Shown here one piece after another: positions 26,280 through 35,201 of a DNA stretch of 64,000 bases. The notes under the pieces are model-generated. The model ran no database searches. It saw nothing but the letters and a program-made list of their open reading frames with translations, and was not told where the DNA came from. This DNA comes from Nocardiopsis alba DSM 43377 (GTDB taxonomy: Bacteria; Actinomycetota; Actinomycetes; Streptosporangiales; Streptosporangiaceae), in the NCBI RefSeq assembly GCF_000341225.1, contig NZ_ANAC01000011.1, forward strand, positions 310,001 through 374,000, written 5' to 3'. Numbering within the stretch: the stretch's first letter is position 1; each line of letters opens with the position of its first letter. The position numbers were made by a program, and so were the translations under genes.

Positions 26280-26792
26280 TCAGGCGGAGGCGGCCCGCGC
26301 CATGCGGAGCTGGCCGATCTCGGCGGCGTTCTTCATCAGCTCCGCGTTGACCCAGGCCGCGGTGTGCGCGTTGGTCCGACCGGGCGCCCCCTGCCAGGGG
26401 AAGGCGGCCGGTGCGTCGAGGTCGATCTCCCGCAGGGCCTCGGCCCACTCTTCACAGAGCTCGCGCATCCAGGTCACGGCCTCTTCCCCGCCGGGCCAGT
26501 GGACGTCGGTGCGTTCGCGGACAGGGCGCCCCAGGGTGTGGTCGAGGGTGGTCGACCACCACCAGCCGATGTGCCAGGTGAGCCAGGCGATGGTCGGGAC
26601 CGGCACGGGGTCGGGTTCCTCGTCGGCCCAGTCCGGCACCCAGTGGCCTCGATCGTCGAGGTGGACGGTCCAGCAGAGGGGAGCGGGCTCCCAGAGGTGA
26701 TCGTCGGGGAGCAGCCGCTCCAGGTGGTATTCGAACAGGGCCCGGGTCAGTTCGTACTGGTCGAGCAGGAGGTCACGGCGAGGATCGGACAT
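26280..26792 (-). CDS. DinB/DUF664-like four-helix protein
   Basis: The 170-residue protein has the DinB-fold pattern: an N-terminal LLLDQYELTRALFEYHLERL helix, the metal-ligand motif TWHIGWWWSTTLDH, and a final helix NAELMKNAAEIGQLR. DinB-like proteins are metal-binding, often thiol-linked transferases (relatives of bacillithiol or mycothiol S-transferases). The usual last-helix His is replaced by Lys-Asn here, so metal binding may be incomplete. Function is not known. Confidence 0.75.
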   Translation of the reverse strand: MSDPRRDLLLDQYELTRALFEYHLERLLPDDHLWEPAPLCWTVHLDDRGHWVPDWADEEPDPVPVPTIAWLTWHIGWWWSTTLDHTLGRPVRERTDVHWPGGEEAVTWMRELCEEWAEALREIDLDAPAAFPWQGAPGRTNAHTAAWVNAELMKNAAEIGQLRMARAASA

Positions 26793-26810
26793 TCATCGGA
26801 TCCTGCCAGG

Positions 26811-26846
26811 CGGGCCCCGGGAACGGTACTCCTTTTCCGGGGCCCG
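26811..26846 (-). terminator. Terminator of the MarR-linked MFS gene
   Basis: A 10-bp stem CGGGCCCCGG (26811-26820) pairs with 26837-26846, 8 bp past the MFS stop on the minus strand. Confidence 0.6.
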
Positions 26847-26853
26847 CGAGCCG

Positions 26854-28074
<1,221 letters not shown>

Positions 28075-28131
28075 CGCTGCCTCCTGTCCGAGGGGGAGAT
28101 CGGCCGTCCGGTCGGAGGTCCCCGTTCTTGT

Positions 28132-28157
28132 ATAGGAAATCTATATAGGTTTCCTAT
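28132..28157. promoter_or_regulatory. MarR-type operator
   Basis: The arms ATAGGAAA (28132-28139) and TTTCCTAT (28150-28157) form a perfect dyad around TCTATATAGG in an otherwise GC-rich region. It sits between the marR stop and the MFS start, near the expected MFS -10. Confidence 0.75.
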
Positions 28158-28232
28158 GTTAAGACTCGTGGGAGGGTTCGGACAGGGGGCGAGAGGGTGA
28201 TCCCGCGCACCAAGGGGAGGCGACGGTCCGGG

Positions 28233-28700
28233 TCAGCGCTCCGTAGGCTCGCGCAGTCGGGAGTCCAACAGCTCGACGGTCTCGGCCAACAGGGCCCGCT
28301 CGGACCCGGTGAGGTCGTGGAACAGCGGCTCCAGTGCTCGCCCGGCCCGGTCGCGCCAGTCCTCCAGGGCGGCCTCGCCCGTCCCCGTCAGCTCGTGGAG
28401 ATGGGCCCGGCCGTCGTCCGGGTCCGGGCGTCGCAGGACGTGGCCGTCGCGGATGAGCGCCTCGACGATCGTGGTCATCGTGGGCTGGCGTACCCGACAG
28501 TGCTCGGCCAGGACCCCCAGTCGAAGGGGTCCCTTCTCCTGGAGCACGCTCAACGCCCGCCAGGTGGCGGGGGAGGTGCGCTCGCCGGTCTCCTGGGCGG
28601 CGTACCGCCCCAGGCGTTGGCTGATGTTGAGAAGGCGGACCAGAAGTCCGGGGATGCCGTCGTCGGTGCTCTGTCCCGCGTCGTTCGAGGTTGCGTCCAC
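28233..28700 (-). CDS. MarR family transcriptional regulator
   Basis: The 155-residue winged-helix protein has a MarR core: WRALSVLQEKGPLRLGVLAEHC, then RQPTMTTIVEALIRDGHVLRRPDPDDGRAH, which is the recognition helix followed by the wing with the family DxRxH-like turn. It should repress the downstream MFS gene through the operator at 28132-28157 and release on binding a small aromatic ligand. Confidence 0.9.
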   Translation of the reverse strand: MDATSNDAGQSTDDGIPGLLVRLLNISQRLGRYAAQETGERTSPATWRALSVLQEKGPLRLGVLAEHCRVRQPTMTTIVEALIRDGHVLRRPDPDDGRAHLHELTGTGEAALEDWRDRAGRALEPLFHDLTGSERALLAETVELLDSRLREPTER

Positions 28701-28760
28701 ACCCCCAGGCTAGGTCGTGTTCCCGCGGATGGCCCCCCGGTGTGGCCTTCGTGGCGGGGG

Positions 28761-28790
28761 TTGACCAAAAGCGTAAGCCACTGCTTACAT
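28761..28790 (+). promoter_or_regulatory. ArsR promoter-operator, probably leaderless
   Basis: TTGACC (28761-28766) and TTACAT (28785-28790) form a promoter with an 18-bp spacer. A dyad GTAAGC-CACT-GCTTAC (28773-28788) covers the -10. The GTG start at 28797 is six bases past the -10, so the mRNA is probably leaderless and autorepressed. Confidence 0.7.
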
Positions 28791-28796
28791 AAAAAC

Positions 28797-29102
28797 GTGG
28801 ATGTTCTGGAGGCGATCGGAGAGCCGAACCGCCGACGCGTGGTCGAGATCCTGTCCGAAGGAGAACGCTCCGCCGGGGAGATCGCGGCGCACTTCGCCAT
28901 CAGTCGTCCGGCGGTCTCGCAGCACCTCGCGGTGCTGGTGGACGCCGGGGTGCTGGTCGTACGCGACCTCGGACGACGACGGCTCTATTCGATCAACGGG
29001 CCCGCCCTGGACGAGGTGGGCGACTGGCTCGACGAACAGCGAGGGCGCTGGAATCGGGCCCTGGACGCTCTGGAGAGGGCGATGGACGAGGGAGAGACAT
29101 GA
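28797..29102 (+). CDS. ArsR family transcriptional regulator
   Basis: The 101-residue winged-helix protein reads AIGEPNRRRVVEILSEGERS, then FAISRPAVSQHLAVLVDAG (recognition helix) and GRRRLYSINGPAL (wing). No metal-binding cysteines are present, so it is the metal-independent ArsR subtype that pairs with SRPBCC proteins. The GTG start at 28797 was chosen because homology begins at once and the promoter ends six bases earlier. It overlaps the next gene by 4 nt. Confidence 0.9.
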   Translation: MDVLEAIGEPNRRRVVEILSEGERSAGEIAAHFAISRPAVSQHLAVLVDAGVLVVRDLGRRRLYSINGPALDEVGDWLDEQRGRWNRALDALERAMDEGET

Positions 29103-29608
29103 GCGACGCGCGCGACCTTCGCGGCACACTCGGCATCGGCGACGACGGAGCGTTCGGGATCCGCTTCGAGCGGTTGCTCGGCCATCCTCCGGAGCGGGTG
29201 TGGGCCTGGATCACCGAACCGGAGCGGTTGGACCGCTGGCTCCCCGGCTGCGCCATCGACGCGCGCGTGGGCGGCGAGGCCCGATTCGACTTCGGCGACG
29301 AGGGTACGGCCACCGGAACGGTCACCGAGGTCGTGCCACCGGGACGGAGCGGACTGCTGGTCCACGGCTGGAGTTGGGAGGGTGTGCCCGACTCCGTGGT
29401 CCGCTGGGAGCTGGAGGAGGCCCCCGGCGGCACCCGCCTCACCCTCGTGCACCGTGAGCTCGTGCCCGAACCCGCCGTCGACTTCGCGGTCGGCTGGCAC
29501 GTCATGTTGGACGCTCTGGCCCTGGCCGCCGATGGAGAGCCCACCGACACGGTGTGGGGCTCCGTCGAGGAGATCGCCGGACTCTACGCCGTCGAGCTCC
29601 GAGACTGA
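29099..29608 (+). CDS. SRPBCC (AHSA1-like) family protein
   Basis: The 169-residue protein has a START/Bet v1-like fold, with GIRFERLLGHPPERVWAWITEPERLDRWLPG at the N-terminus split over strand one and helix one, FDFGDEGTATGTVTEV strands, and a C-terminal helix containing GWHVMLDALALAA. Such proteins bind hydrophobic ligands in a deep pocket. The ATGA overlap with arsR is the usual two-gene arrangement. The true ligand is unknown. Confidence 0.85.
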   Translation: MSDARDLRGTLGIGDDGAFGIRFERLLGHPPERVWAWITEPERLDRWLPGCAIDARVGGEARFDFGDEGTATGTVTEVVPPGRSGLLVHGWSWEGVPDSVVRWELEEAPGGTRLTLVHRELVPEPAVDFAVGWHVMLDALALAADGEPTDTVWGSVEEIAGLYAVELRD

Positions 29609-29622
29609 CCGCGCACGCGAAA

Positions 29623-29652
29623 GAGCCCGGATGGATTCCTCCACCCGGGCTC
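29623..29652. terminator. Hairpin between convergent SRPBCC and GntP genes
   Basis: A 12-bp stem with one mismatch (29623-29634 with 29641-29652) and a 6-nt loop. Confidence 0.6.
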
Positions 29653-29700
29653 CGATCCGTCCGCCCTCACCGGACGGGCCCGCTCACACGGTCGTGCGTC

Positions 29701-31062
29701 CTACAACAGGAAGACGCTCGCGACCATGATCGCGCCGAACGCCGCCAGACCCTCGATGGCGGTCGCCACCGTGAGCGTGCGGTACGCGGTGGCCACCGGG
29801 ATGCGGCTGAGCTGGGAGACGACCCAGAAGTAGGAGTCGTTCGCGTGGGAGACGACCATCGCGCCCGCACCGATCGCGAGGACGCTCAGGACCATGCCCT
29901 CCGGAGAGGCCAGGCCGAGCGAACCGAGGATCGGGGAGAGCATGGCCGAGGTGCTGACGATCGCCACGGTGGACGAACCCTGCGCGCTCTTGAGGGCCGC
30001 CGCGATCAGGAACGGCACGGCCAGGCCGAGGCCCAGACCGGTGAGGTTCTCCGACAGGAAGTCGGTGATCGAGGAGGCGGCGAGCACGCCACCGAAGGCC
30101 GCGCCGGCACCGGTGATCAGCAGGATCGGGGCGGAGACGCGGATCGACTCGTGGATCTGCTCGTTGAAGCGGGCCATCTTGCCGTTGCCGCGCAGCAGCA
30201 GAATCGCGGAGAACAGGCCGATGATCAGGGCGATCACCGGGGTGCCCAGGAAGGCCACGACGTCGAAGACGGTGCCTTCGCCCATCGGGTGGGAGGGCAG
30301 CTTCGCGATCGAGCCGGCGCAGATCAGGGCCAGCGGCAGCAGGATCGGGAAGAACGCCAGGAAGGCGTTGGGCAGCTTGCCGTAGCTCTCGCGCAGCTCC
30401 TCGTAGGACTGCGTGGTGATGTCCTTCTCGCTCTCGGCGGGGAGCGGCGTGAACTCCTTCTTCGAGAGGAAGGTCGCGTAGACCAGACCGGCGAGCGCGG
30501 CGACGGCCGAGACCGGCAGACCCACGGCGATGATGAGGCCGAGGTTGTCGGTGATGCCGAGGTTCTCGGCGGCGGCCAGCGGGCCCGGGGTCGGCGGCAC
30601 CATCGTGTGCGTGGCGTACAGACCGGTCATCAGGGCGACCGAGGTGGCCAGCGCGGAGACGCCGGTGCGCACGGTGATGGCCTTGCGCAGCGAGTTGAGG
30701 ATGACGTACCCGGAGTCACAGAACACCGGGATGGAGACGATGTAACCGATGATGGTCATCGTCAGATTCGGGAAGCGGGTGCCGATCACCCGGATCAACG
30801 CCTCGGCCATCGCGATCGCGGCGCCGGAGCGCTCCAGGATCACGCCGATCATGGTTCCGAAGAGGATGACCAGACCGATGTTGCCGAGGGTGTTCCCGAA
30901 GGACGTCGTCACGGTGGTGACGATCTCGTCCGCCGGGAGACGGAAGGCGAAGGCGCCGATGATGGCGGCGCCCATCAGCGCGAGGAAGGGGCTGATCTTC
31001 CACCGCGCGGTGACGAGCACGATGCCCGCCACCAAGAGGAGGAGGATGAGGAGGTCGATCAC
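29701..31062 (-). CDS. GntP family permease (gluconate/glycerate type)
   Basis: The 453-residue membrane protein has about 12 helices and the GntP signature region GLYATHTMVPPTPGPLAAAE. Other family stretches are PVFCDSGYVILNSL and SHANDSYFWVVSQL near the C-terminus. GntP carriers co-transport sugar acids with protons. It follows a glycerate kinase gene by 12 bp, which points to glycerate or a related acid as its substrate (inference from context). Confidence 0.92.
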   Translation of the reverse strand: MIDLLILLLLVAGIVLVTARWKISPFLALMGAAIIGAFAFRLPADEIVTTVTTSFGNTLGNIGLVILFGTMIGVILERSGAAIAMAEALIRVIGTRFPNLTMTIIGYIVSIPVFCDSGYVILNSLRKAITVRTGVSALATSVALMTGLYATHTMVPPTPGPLAAAENLGITDNLGLIIAVGLPVSAVAALAGLVYATFLSKKEFTPLPAESEKDITTQSYEELRESYGKLPNAFLAFFPILLPLALICAGSIAKLPSHPMGEGTVFDVVAFLGTPVIALIIGLFSAILLLRGNGKMARFNEQIHESIRVSAPILLITGAGAAFGGVLAASSITDFLSENLTGLGLGLAVPFLIAAALKSAQGSSTVAIVSTSAMLSPILGSLGLASPEGMVLSVLAIGAGAMVVSHANDSYFWVVSQLSRIPVATAYRTLTVATAIEGLAAFGAIMVASVFLL

Positions 31063-31074
31063 GGGCGTGGTTCC

Positions 31075-32295
31075 TTAGTGGGTGCCCGGCACAGGTTGCA
31101 CGGTGCTCGGGAGCGCTGGGTGTGTGAGAAGCCGACAGCACTGGTAGGCCGTCGAGGTGATCTCGGGAAGGGTCTCCTCCCGCATCTCCTCCAAAGTCCG
31201 GGGACCTCGGGCGATGGAGAAGGCCGCGGTGACCCCGGAGCGGCGGAGTTCCTCCGCCGTGACCGACACACTGCCCGCGATCACCACGACGGGCACGTGC
31301 TCGGGGGTGAGACGACGCACCGCGTCGACCACCTTGCCGCCGAGGGACTGGCTGTCGAACCGTCCCTCGCCGGTGAGGACGAGGTCGGCCTCGCCCAGCA
31401 GCCGGTCGGCGTCGAGGACCTCGGCGACCATACGCGAACCCGGAACGAGTTCGGCGCCCAGGAGAGCGGACATGGTCACGGGGATTCCTCCGGCCGCACC
31501 CATGCCCTCGACCTCGCGCAGGTCCTGTCCCGTGGCTTCGGCCAGGACGTCGGCGAGACGGGCCAGCCCGGCGTCGAGCACCCGGACGTCCTCCGGAGAG
31601 GCGCCCTTCTGCGGACCGAAGACCGCCGCGGCGCCGCGCTCCCCGACCAGCGGGTTGGTGACGTCGCAGGCGATGCGCCAGCGGACCGAGCGGGCCCTCT
31701 GGTCGAGCCCGGACAGGTCCAGCGAGGCCAGGTTCGTGAGCTCTCCGCCCCCGTCGGGGAGTTCGGAGCCCTCGGAGTCCAGGAAACGCACGCCGAGCGC
31801 GCTCAGCATGCCGGTTCCGCCGTCGGTGGAGGCCGAGCCTCCGATGCACAGCAGGATCTCCTCGACGCCCTGGTCGAGGAGGGCCGAGACGAGGGGGCCC
31901 ACCCCTCGGCTGCTCGCCGTGCGTGCCTGGAGCGGAACGTCGGCGACACCGGGCAGGCCGTTGGCCTCGGCGGCCTCGACCACGCCGGTGCGACCGTCGG
32001 CCGAGACCCCGTACCGGGCCCGGGTGGGGCGGCCGAGGGCGTCGGTGGTGTCGACGGTGAGGGCCTTGGTGCCCCAGGCGCCCAGTAGGGCGTCGAGGGT
32101 CCCTTCGCCTCCGTCGGCGAACGGCAGGGTGTGGACGGACACGGCGACACCCCGGTCGGCGTAGGCCTCCCGGGCTCCGTCGGCCATGGCCTCCGCGACC
32201 TCGATCGCGGACGCACTGCCCTTGAACGAGTCGGGGATCGCCACGACGCGCACGGCGTCCGTCGTCTCGTCTTGTTCGCGCATCTCCTTGGACAT
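31075..32295 (-). CDS. Glycerate kinase
   Basis: The 406-residue protein belongs to the glycerate kinase type 1 family: an AIPDSFKGSASAIEVAEAM N-terminus, PFADGGEGTLDAL, LCIGGSASTDGGTGMLSALG, and VVIAGSVSVTAEEL. It phosphorylates D-glycerate to 2- or 3-phosphoglycerate for entry into central metabolism. ATG 32295 was preferred because a -10-like TATGCT lies 7 nt upstream, suggesting a leaderless mRNA. ATG 32307 is an alternative. It works with the adjacent GntP permease. Confidence 0.9.
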   Translation of the reverse strand: MSKEMREQDETTDAVRVVAIPDSFKGSASAIEVAEAMADGAREAYADRGVAVSVHTLPFADGGEGTLDALLGAWGTKALTVDTTDALGRPTRARYGVSADGRTGVVEAAEANGLPGVADVPLQARTASSRGVGPLVSALLDQGVEEILLCIGGSASTDGGTGMLSALGVRFLDSEGSELPDGGGELTNLASLDLSGLDQRARSVRWRIACDVTNPLVGERGAAAVFGPQKGASPEDVRVLDAGLARLADVLAEATGQDLREVEGMGAAGGIPVTMSALLGAELVPGSRMVAEVLDADRLLGEADLVLTGEGRFDSQSLGGKVVDAVRRLTPEHVPVVVIAGSVSVTAEELRRSGVTAAFSIARGPRTLEEMREETLPEITSTAYQCCRLLTHPALPSTVQPVPGTH

Positions 32296-32359
32296 GACGC
32301 AGAGCATAGAATCCGATTCGGGACATTTCGACGGCGGTGCGCCCAGACTTCCCAAAGGT

Positions 32360-33463
32360 TCACACGGTGAATATGTGCGAAGTGCCCAAAGCGGCCTCGG
32401 CGTAGAGACACATCTGCAATGTGGTCAGGTGTGCCGGCTCCCGGACGTCCAGATCGGTGGCCTCACGAATCCGCTCGACCCGCTGGAGCAGCGTGTTGCG
32501 GTGCACGAACACGGCGTCGGCGGCCTCGCGCATCGAGTGGGTCGAGGCCATCGCGACGACGGTCCGCCGTTGGGCGTCGGTGAGCGTCGAGACCCGCGCG
32601 GCGATCCGATGGAGCGTGCGGCGTGGCAGGTGCGCCACGGCCACCGCGATCTCCCGTGACCAGGGTTCGGGGCATCGCACGGTGGGCAACAGGCCCACCC
32701 GGCGGCAGAGCGCCCGTGATTCCTCCGCGTAGGACATCAGGGCCTCGACATCGTCGGTCATGGGGGCCTGGGTGTGCCGACTCTCCGCCGGCAGCCGCAG
32801 TGCGTCCGGGGAGGGCGCCCGACCACTGCCGATCAGCCACAACGCGCCGTGCAGCACGGCGGCCCTGCGGTTGCCCTTGCCGTTCACCCGCGCGGCGGCG
32901 CTCTCGGCCAGCGGGGGAGGGGTGGCCCCGCCGTCGGGGCGCGAGGTGCCCGCCGCCCACAGGGCCAGTGACCAGGGCGGGTTGAGGCCGGCGGAGGTGA
33001 GTCGGCCCCGGGCGTCCTCCGGGCGGGTGGTGCCCGAGCTCAGCGCCGCGATCAGGTCGCGGGCCTCGGTGTGCCGTCTGCTCACCGCGTCCTGGGCGTG
33101 CTCTTGGGCGATGAGCAGCTGGACGGTGAGGGCGACCACCCTCGCCAACGGAGCGACCTCGCGGGGGCTGCCGGTGACGCCGACGACCCCGCGCAGCTCA
33201 CCGTCGATGAAGAGGGGTTCGTTGGCGCCGGGGCGGTCGGAGGTGCCGGGTTCGGGGACGGTCACCAGAACGCTGCGGCGTTCGGCGATGGCCCGCTGCG
33301 CCCCCCTGTGCAGACTGCCCACCCGGGAGGGGTCGAGACAGGCGATGATCGTCCCGTGCTCGTCCATCACGTTGATGTTGTAACTGATCGTGGGTGCGAT
33401 GAGGTCGACCACCCGCTGGGCGAGTTCGCTGCTCAAGGGCGCCCGCCGCCGGTCTTCGGGCAT
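32360..33463 (-). CDS. CdaR (sugar diacid) family transcriptional regulator
   Basis: The 367-residue protein has an N-terminal sugar-diacid-recognition domain (SELAQRVVDLIAPTISYNIN, then GTIIACLDPSRVGSLHRGA and VVGVTGSPREVAPLA) and a C-terminal PucR-type HTH (STHSMREAADAVFVHRNTLL, ending in LQMCLYAEA). CdaR proteins activate genes for uptake and breakdown of glycerate, glucarate and related acids. It lies directly upstream of the glycerate kinase and permease genes and very likely controls them. Confidence 0.9.
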   Translation of the reverse strand: MPEDRRRAPLSSELAQRVVDLIAPTISYNINVMDEHGTIIACLDPSRVGSLHRGAQRAIAERRSVLVTVPEPGTSDRPGANEPLFIDGELRGVVGVTGSPREVAPLARVVALTVQLLIAQEHAQDAVSRRHTEARDLIAALSSGTTRPEDARGRLTSAGLNPPWSLALWAAGTSRPDGGATPPPLAESAAARVNGKGNRRAAVLHGALWLIGSGRAPSPDALRLPAESRHTQAPMTDDVEALMSYAEESRALCRRVGLLPTVRCPEPWSREIAVAVAHLPRRTLHRIAARVSTLTDAQRRTVVAMASTHSMREAADAVFVHRNTLLQRVERIREATDLDVREPAHLTTLQMCLYAEAALGTSHIFTV

Positions 33464-33553
33464 AACCCAAGGATACGGGGACAAAGGCCGGGAGGGGCGT
33501 CTCCTGGGTCCCGTATCCGGGAGGAACAGGGTGATCACCGACACGGGGGTCGG

Positions 33554-33582
33554 GCCGTCCCGTCCGGGGTGGACGGGACGGC
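33554..33582 (-). terminator. Terminator of the XRE-cupin regulator gene
   Basis: A perfect 12-bp stem (33554-33565 with 33571-33582) with a 5-nt loop lies 28 bp past the stop. Confidence 0.7.
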
Positions 33583-33610
33583 GTTGTGCACATACGCCGG
33601 GCGCGGTCGG

Positions 33611-34282
33611 TCAGCCGAGGTTGAGCCAGATGGCGACGGCGTCCTCGTCGCCCTGGTTGGAGATGCGGTGCGGGGTGGTGGAGGGGTACATGATCGAGTC
33701 GCCGGCGCGGACCTGGTAGCTCTCGAAGCCCACGTCCACGGTGAGGACGCCGCTCACCACGTTGCCGATCTCGTGGCCGCCGTGGCGGACGAACTCGGCG
33801 TTCTGGCTGGAGTAGGAGCCGGGCGGATAGACCGACTCGAAGTAGTTCATGCCCGGGACCGAGGCCGGGGTGAGCCGTCGATAGCGCACCCCGTGGTCGA
33901 GTTCCAGGGTCGCGGCGTCGTCCCGGCGGCTCAACGCGACGCCGCCGGTGGTGGCGGTGCCGGAGGACGGCGGGTCCCAGTGCGGTCCGGGTGACTCGCC
34001 GAACGGGGTGCTGTAGGCGTCGGGATCGGGCGGAGCGTCGACCTCCCCTCCGAACACCGAGGCCATCGGTACGTCCAGCTCGGTCATGATCTGGTACAGC
34101 CGGGTCACCGAGGGGCGCATCTTGCCACGTTCGATCTGGGAGAGGGCGCTGGCGCTGATGCCGAGGCGTTCGGCGAGCCGGCTCAGGGAGAGGCCGCGTT
34201 CCGTGCGGAGTTCCCGGATGCGCCGGCCGAAGCGCTTCCCGTCGAAGGGCGGGGAGTCAGGGGGTCTCGTGGCGTCGTCCAT
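33611..34282 (-). CDS. XRE family regulator with C-terminal cupin domain
   Basis: The 223-residue protein has an N-terminal HTH_3 (RIRELRTERGLSLSRLAERL, GISASALSQIERGKMRPSV) and a C-terminal cupin (NYFESVYPPGSYSSQNAEFV, HGGHEIGNVVSGVLTVDVG, GDSIMYPSTTPHRISNQG) that should bind a small ligand. It is divergent from a racemase-like gene and two NCS1 permease genes. A -10-like TATACT (34298-34293, minus strand) places its promoter next to the large dyad at 34316-34356, so it probably represses both itself and the facing operon. Confidence 0.9.
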   Translation of the reverse strand: MDDATRPPDSPPFDGKRFGRRIRELRTERGLSLSRLAERLGISASALSQIERGKMRPSVTRLYQIMTELDVPMASVFGGEVDAPPDPDAYSTPFGESPGPHWDPPSSGTATTGGVALSRRDDAATLELDHGVRYRRLTPASVPGMNYFESVYPPGSYSSQNAEFVRHGGHEIGNVVSGVLTVDVGFESYQVRAGDSIMYPSTTPHRISNQGDEDAVAIWLNLG

Positions 34283-34315
34283 CGTGTCGCCCAGTATAGA
34301 TTCCCGTTCTTCGGC

Positions 34316-34356
34316 TTGAAGCTATTGCTTCAGGAGGTGTGAAGTAATAGCTTCAA
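34316..34356. promoter_or_regulatory. Nested double palindrome, operator of the XRE-cupin regulator
   Basis: The segments 34316-34332 (TTGAAGCTATTGCTTCA) and 34340-34356 are inverted copies of each other with 16 of 17 matches, 7 bp apart. Each is itself a dyad, TGAAGC-N4-GCTTCA in the first copy and one mismatch in the second. The palindrome centres are 23 bp apart, about two helical turns, which fits two dimers on one face. Confidence 0.82.
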
Positions 34357-34406
34357 ATGTGTGGGACGTCACCCCCTGGTCCCCTGACGAACCGGAAGGA
34401 CCCCCC

Positions 34407-35141
34407 ATGCGCATCCTGCTCGTCAACGTCAACACCTCCGAGGCGGTCACCGAGGCTCTGGGATCCCAGGCCCGCGCCGTCGCCCGTCCGGGCACCGAGA
34501 TCGAGGCGCTCACCCCGCGTTTCGGCCCCGAGTCCGTCGAGGGCAACTTCGAGAGCCACCTGTCCGCGGTCGCCGTCATGGACCGCGTCGCCACCTACGA
34601 ACACCCCTACGACGCGGTCGTCCAGGCCGGCTTCGGCGAACACGGCAAGGAGGGGCTTCAGGAACTCTGCTCCGTGCCCGTCGTCGACATCACCGAGGCC
34701 GCGGCCCACGTGGCCGTCATGATCGGCGACCGCTACTCCGTGGTCACCAGCCTGCGCCGCACGGTGCCCCAGATCGAGGCACGGCTCGCGCAGGCCGGAC
34801 TCGACTCCCGATGCGCGTCGATCCGCGCCAGCGGGCTCGGGGTCCTCGAACTGGAGGCCGACCGCGACGCCGCCGTCCGGACCGTCGCCGCCCAGGCCAG
34901 GGCCGCGGTCGAGGAGGACGGCGCCGAGACCGTCGTCCTCGGCTGCGGCGGCATGGCCGGACTCGACGAGGCCGTCCGCGAGGCCTGCGGGGTCCCGGTC
35001 GTCGACGGCGTCGCCGCCGCCGTGGCCCTCGCCGAATCCCTCGTCGGTCTCGGCCTGACCACCAGCAAGATCAGCACCTTCGCGGCACCCCGGCCCAAGA
35101 CCGTGACCCACTGGCCGATCAGTACCGCGCTCGGCCTCTGA
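34407..35141 (+). CDS. Asp/Glu/hydantoin racemase superfamily protein with one catalytic Cys
   Basis: The 244-residue protein starts RILLVNVNTSEAVTEAL, as hydantoin and allantoin racemases do, and keeps the second catalytic cysteine (Cys180 in VLGCGGMAGLD). The first is absent: the matching segment VVQAGFGEHGKEGL has Gly75 where racemases have Cys in a CFGDPGL-like motif. Arylmalonate decarboxylase has the same Gly/Cys arrangement, so a non-racemase reaction is possible. ATG 34407 follows GGAAGGA; an earlier ATG at 34359 is unlikely. Two NCS1 permeases follow, which suggests a hydantoin-, allantoin- or pyrimidine-like substrate (inference). Confidence 0.85.
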   Translation: MRILLVNVNTSEAVTEALGSQARAVARPGTEIEALTPRFGPESVEGNFESHLSAVAVMDRVATYEHPYDAVVQAGFGEHGKEGLQELCSVPVVDITEAAAHVAVMIGDRYSVVTSLRRTVPQIEARLAQAGLDSRCASIRASGLGVLELEADRDAAVRTVAAQARAAVEEDGAETVVLGCGGMAGLDEAVREACGVPVVDGVAAAVALAESLVGLGLTTSKISTFAAPRPKTVTHWPISTALGL

Positions 35142-35201
35142 GGCGGACCCACCACCGCCACCGCTGCACCTCCCGTCCCCTGAAGAACAGCGGAGCCCCC
35201 T

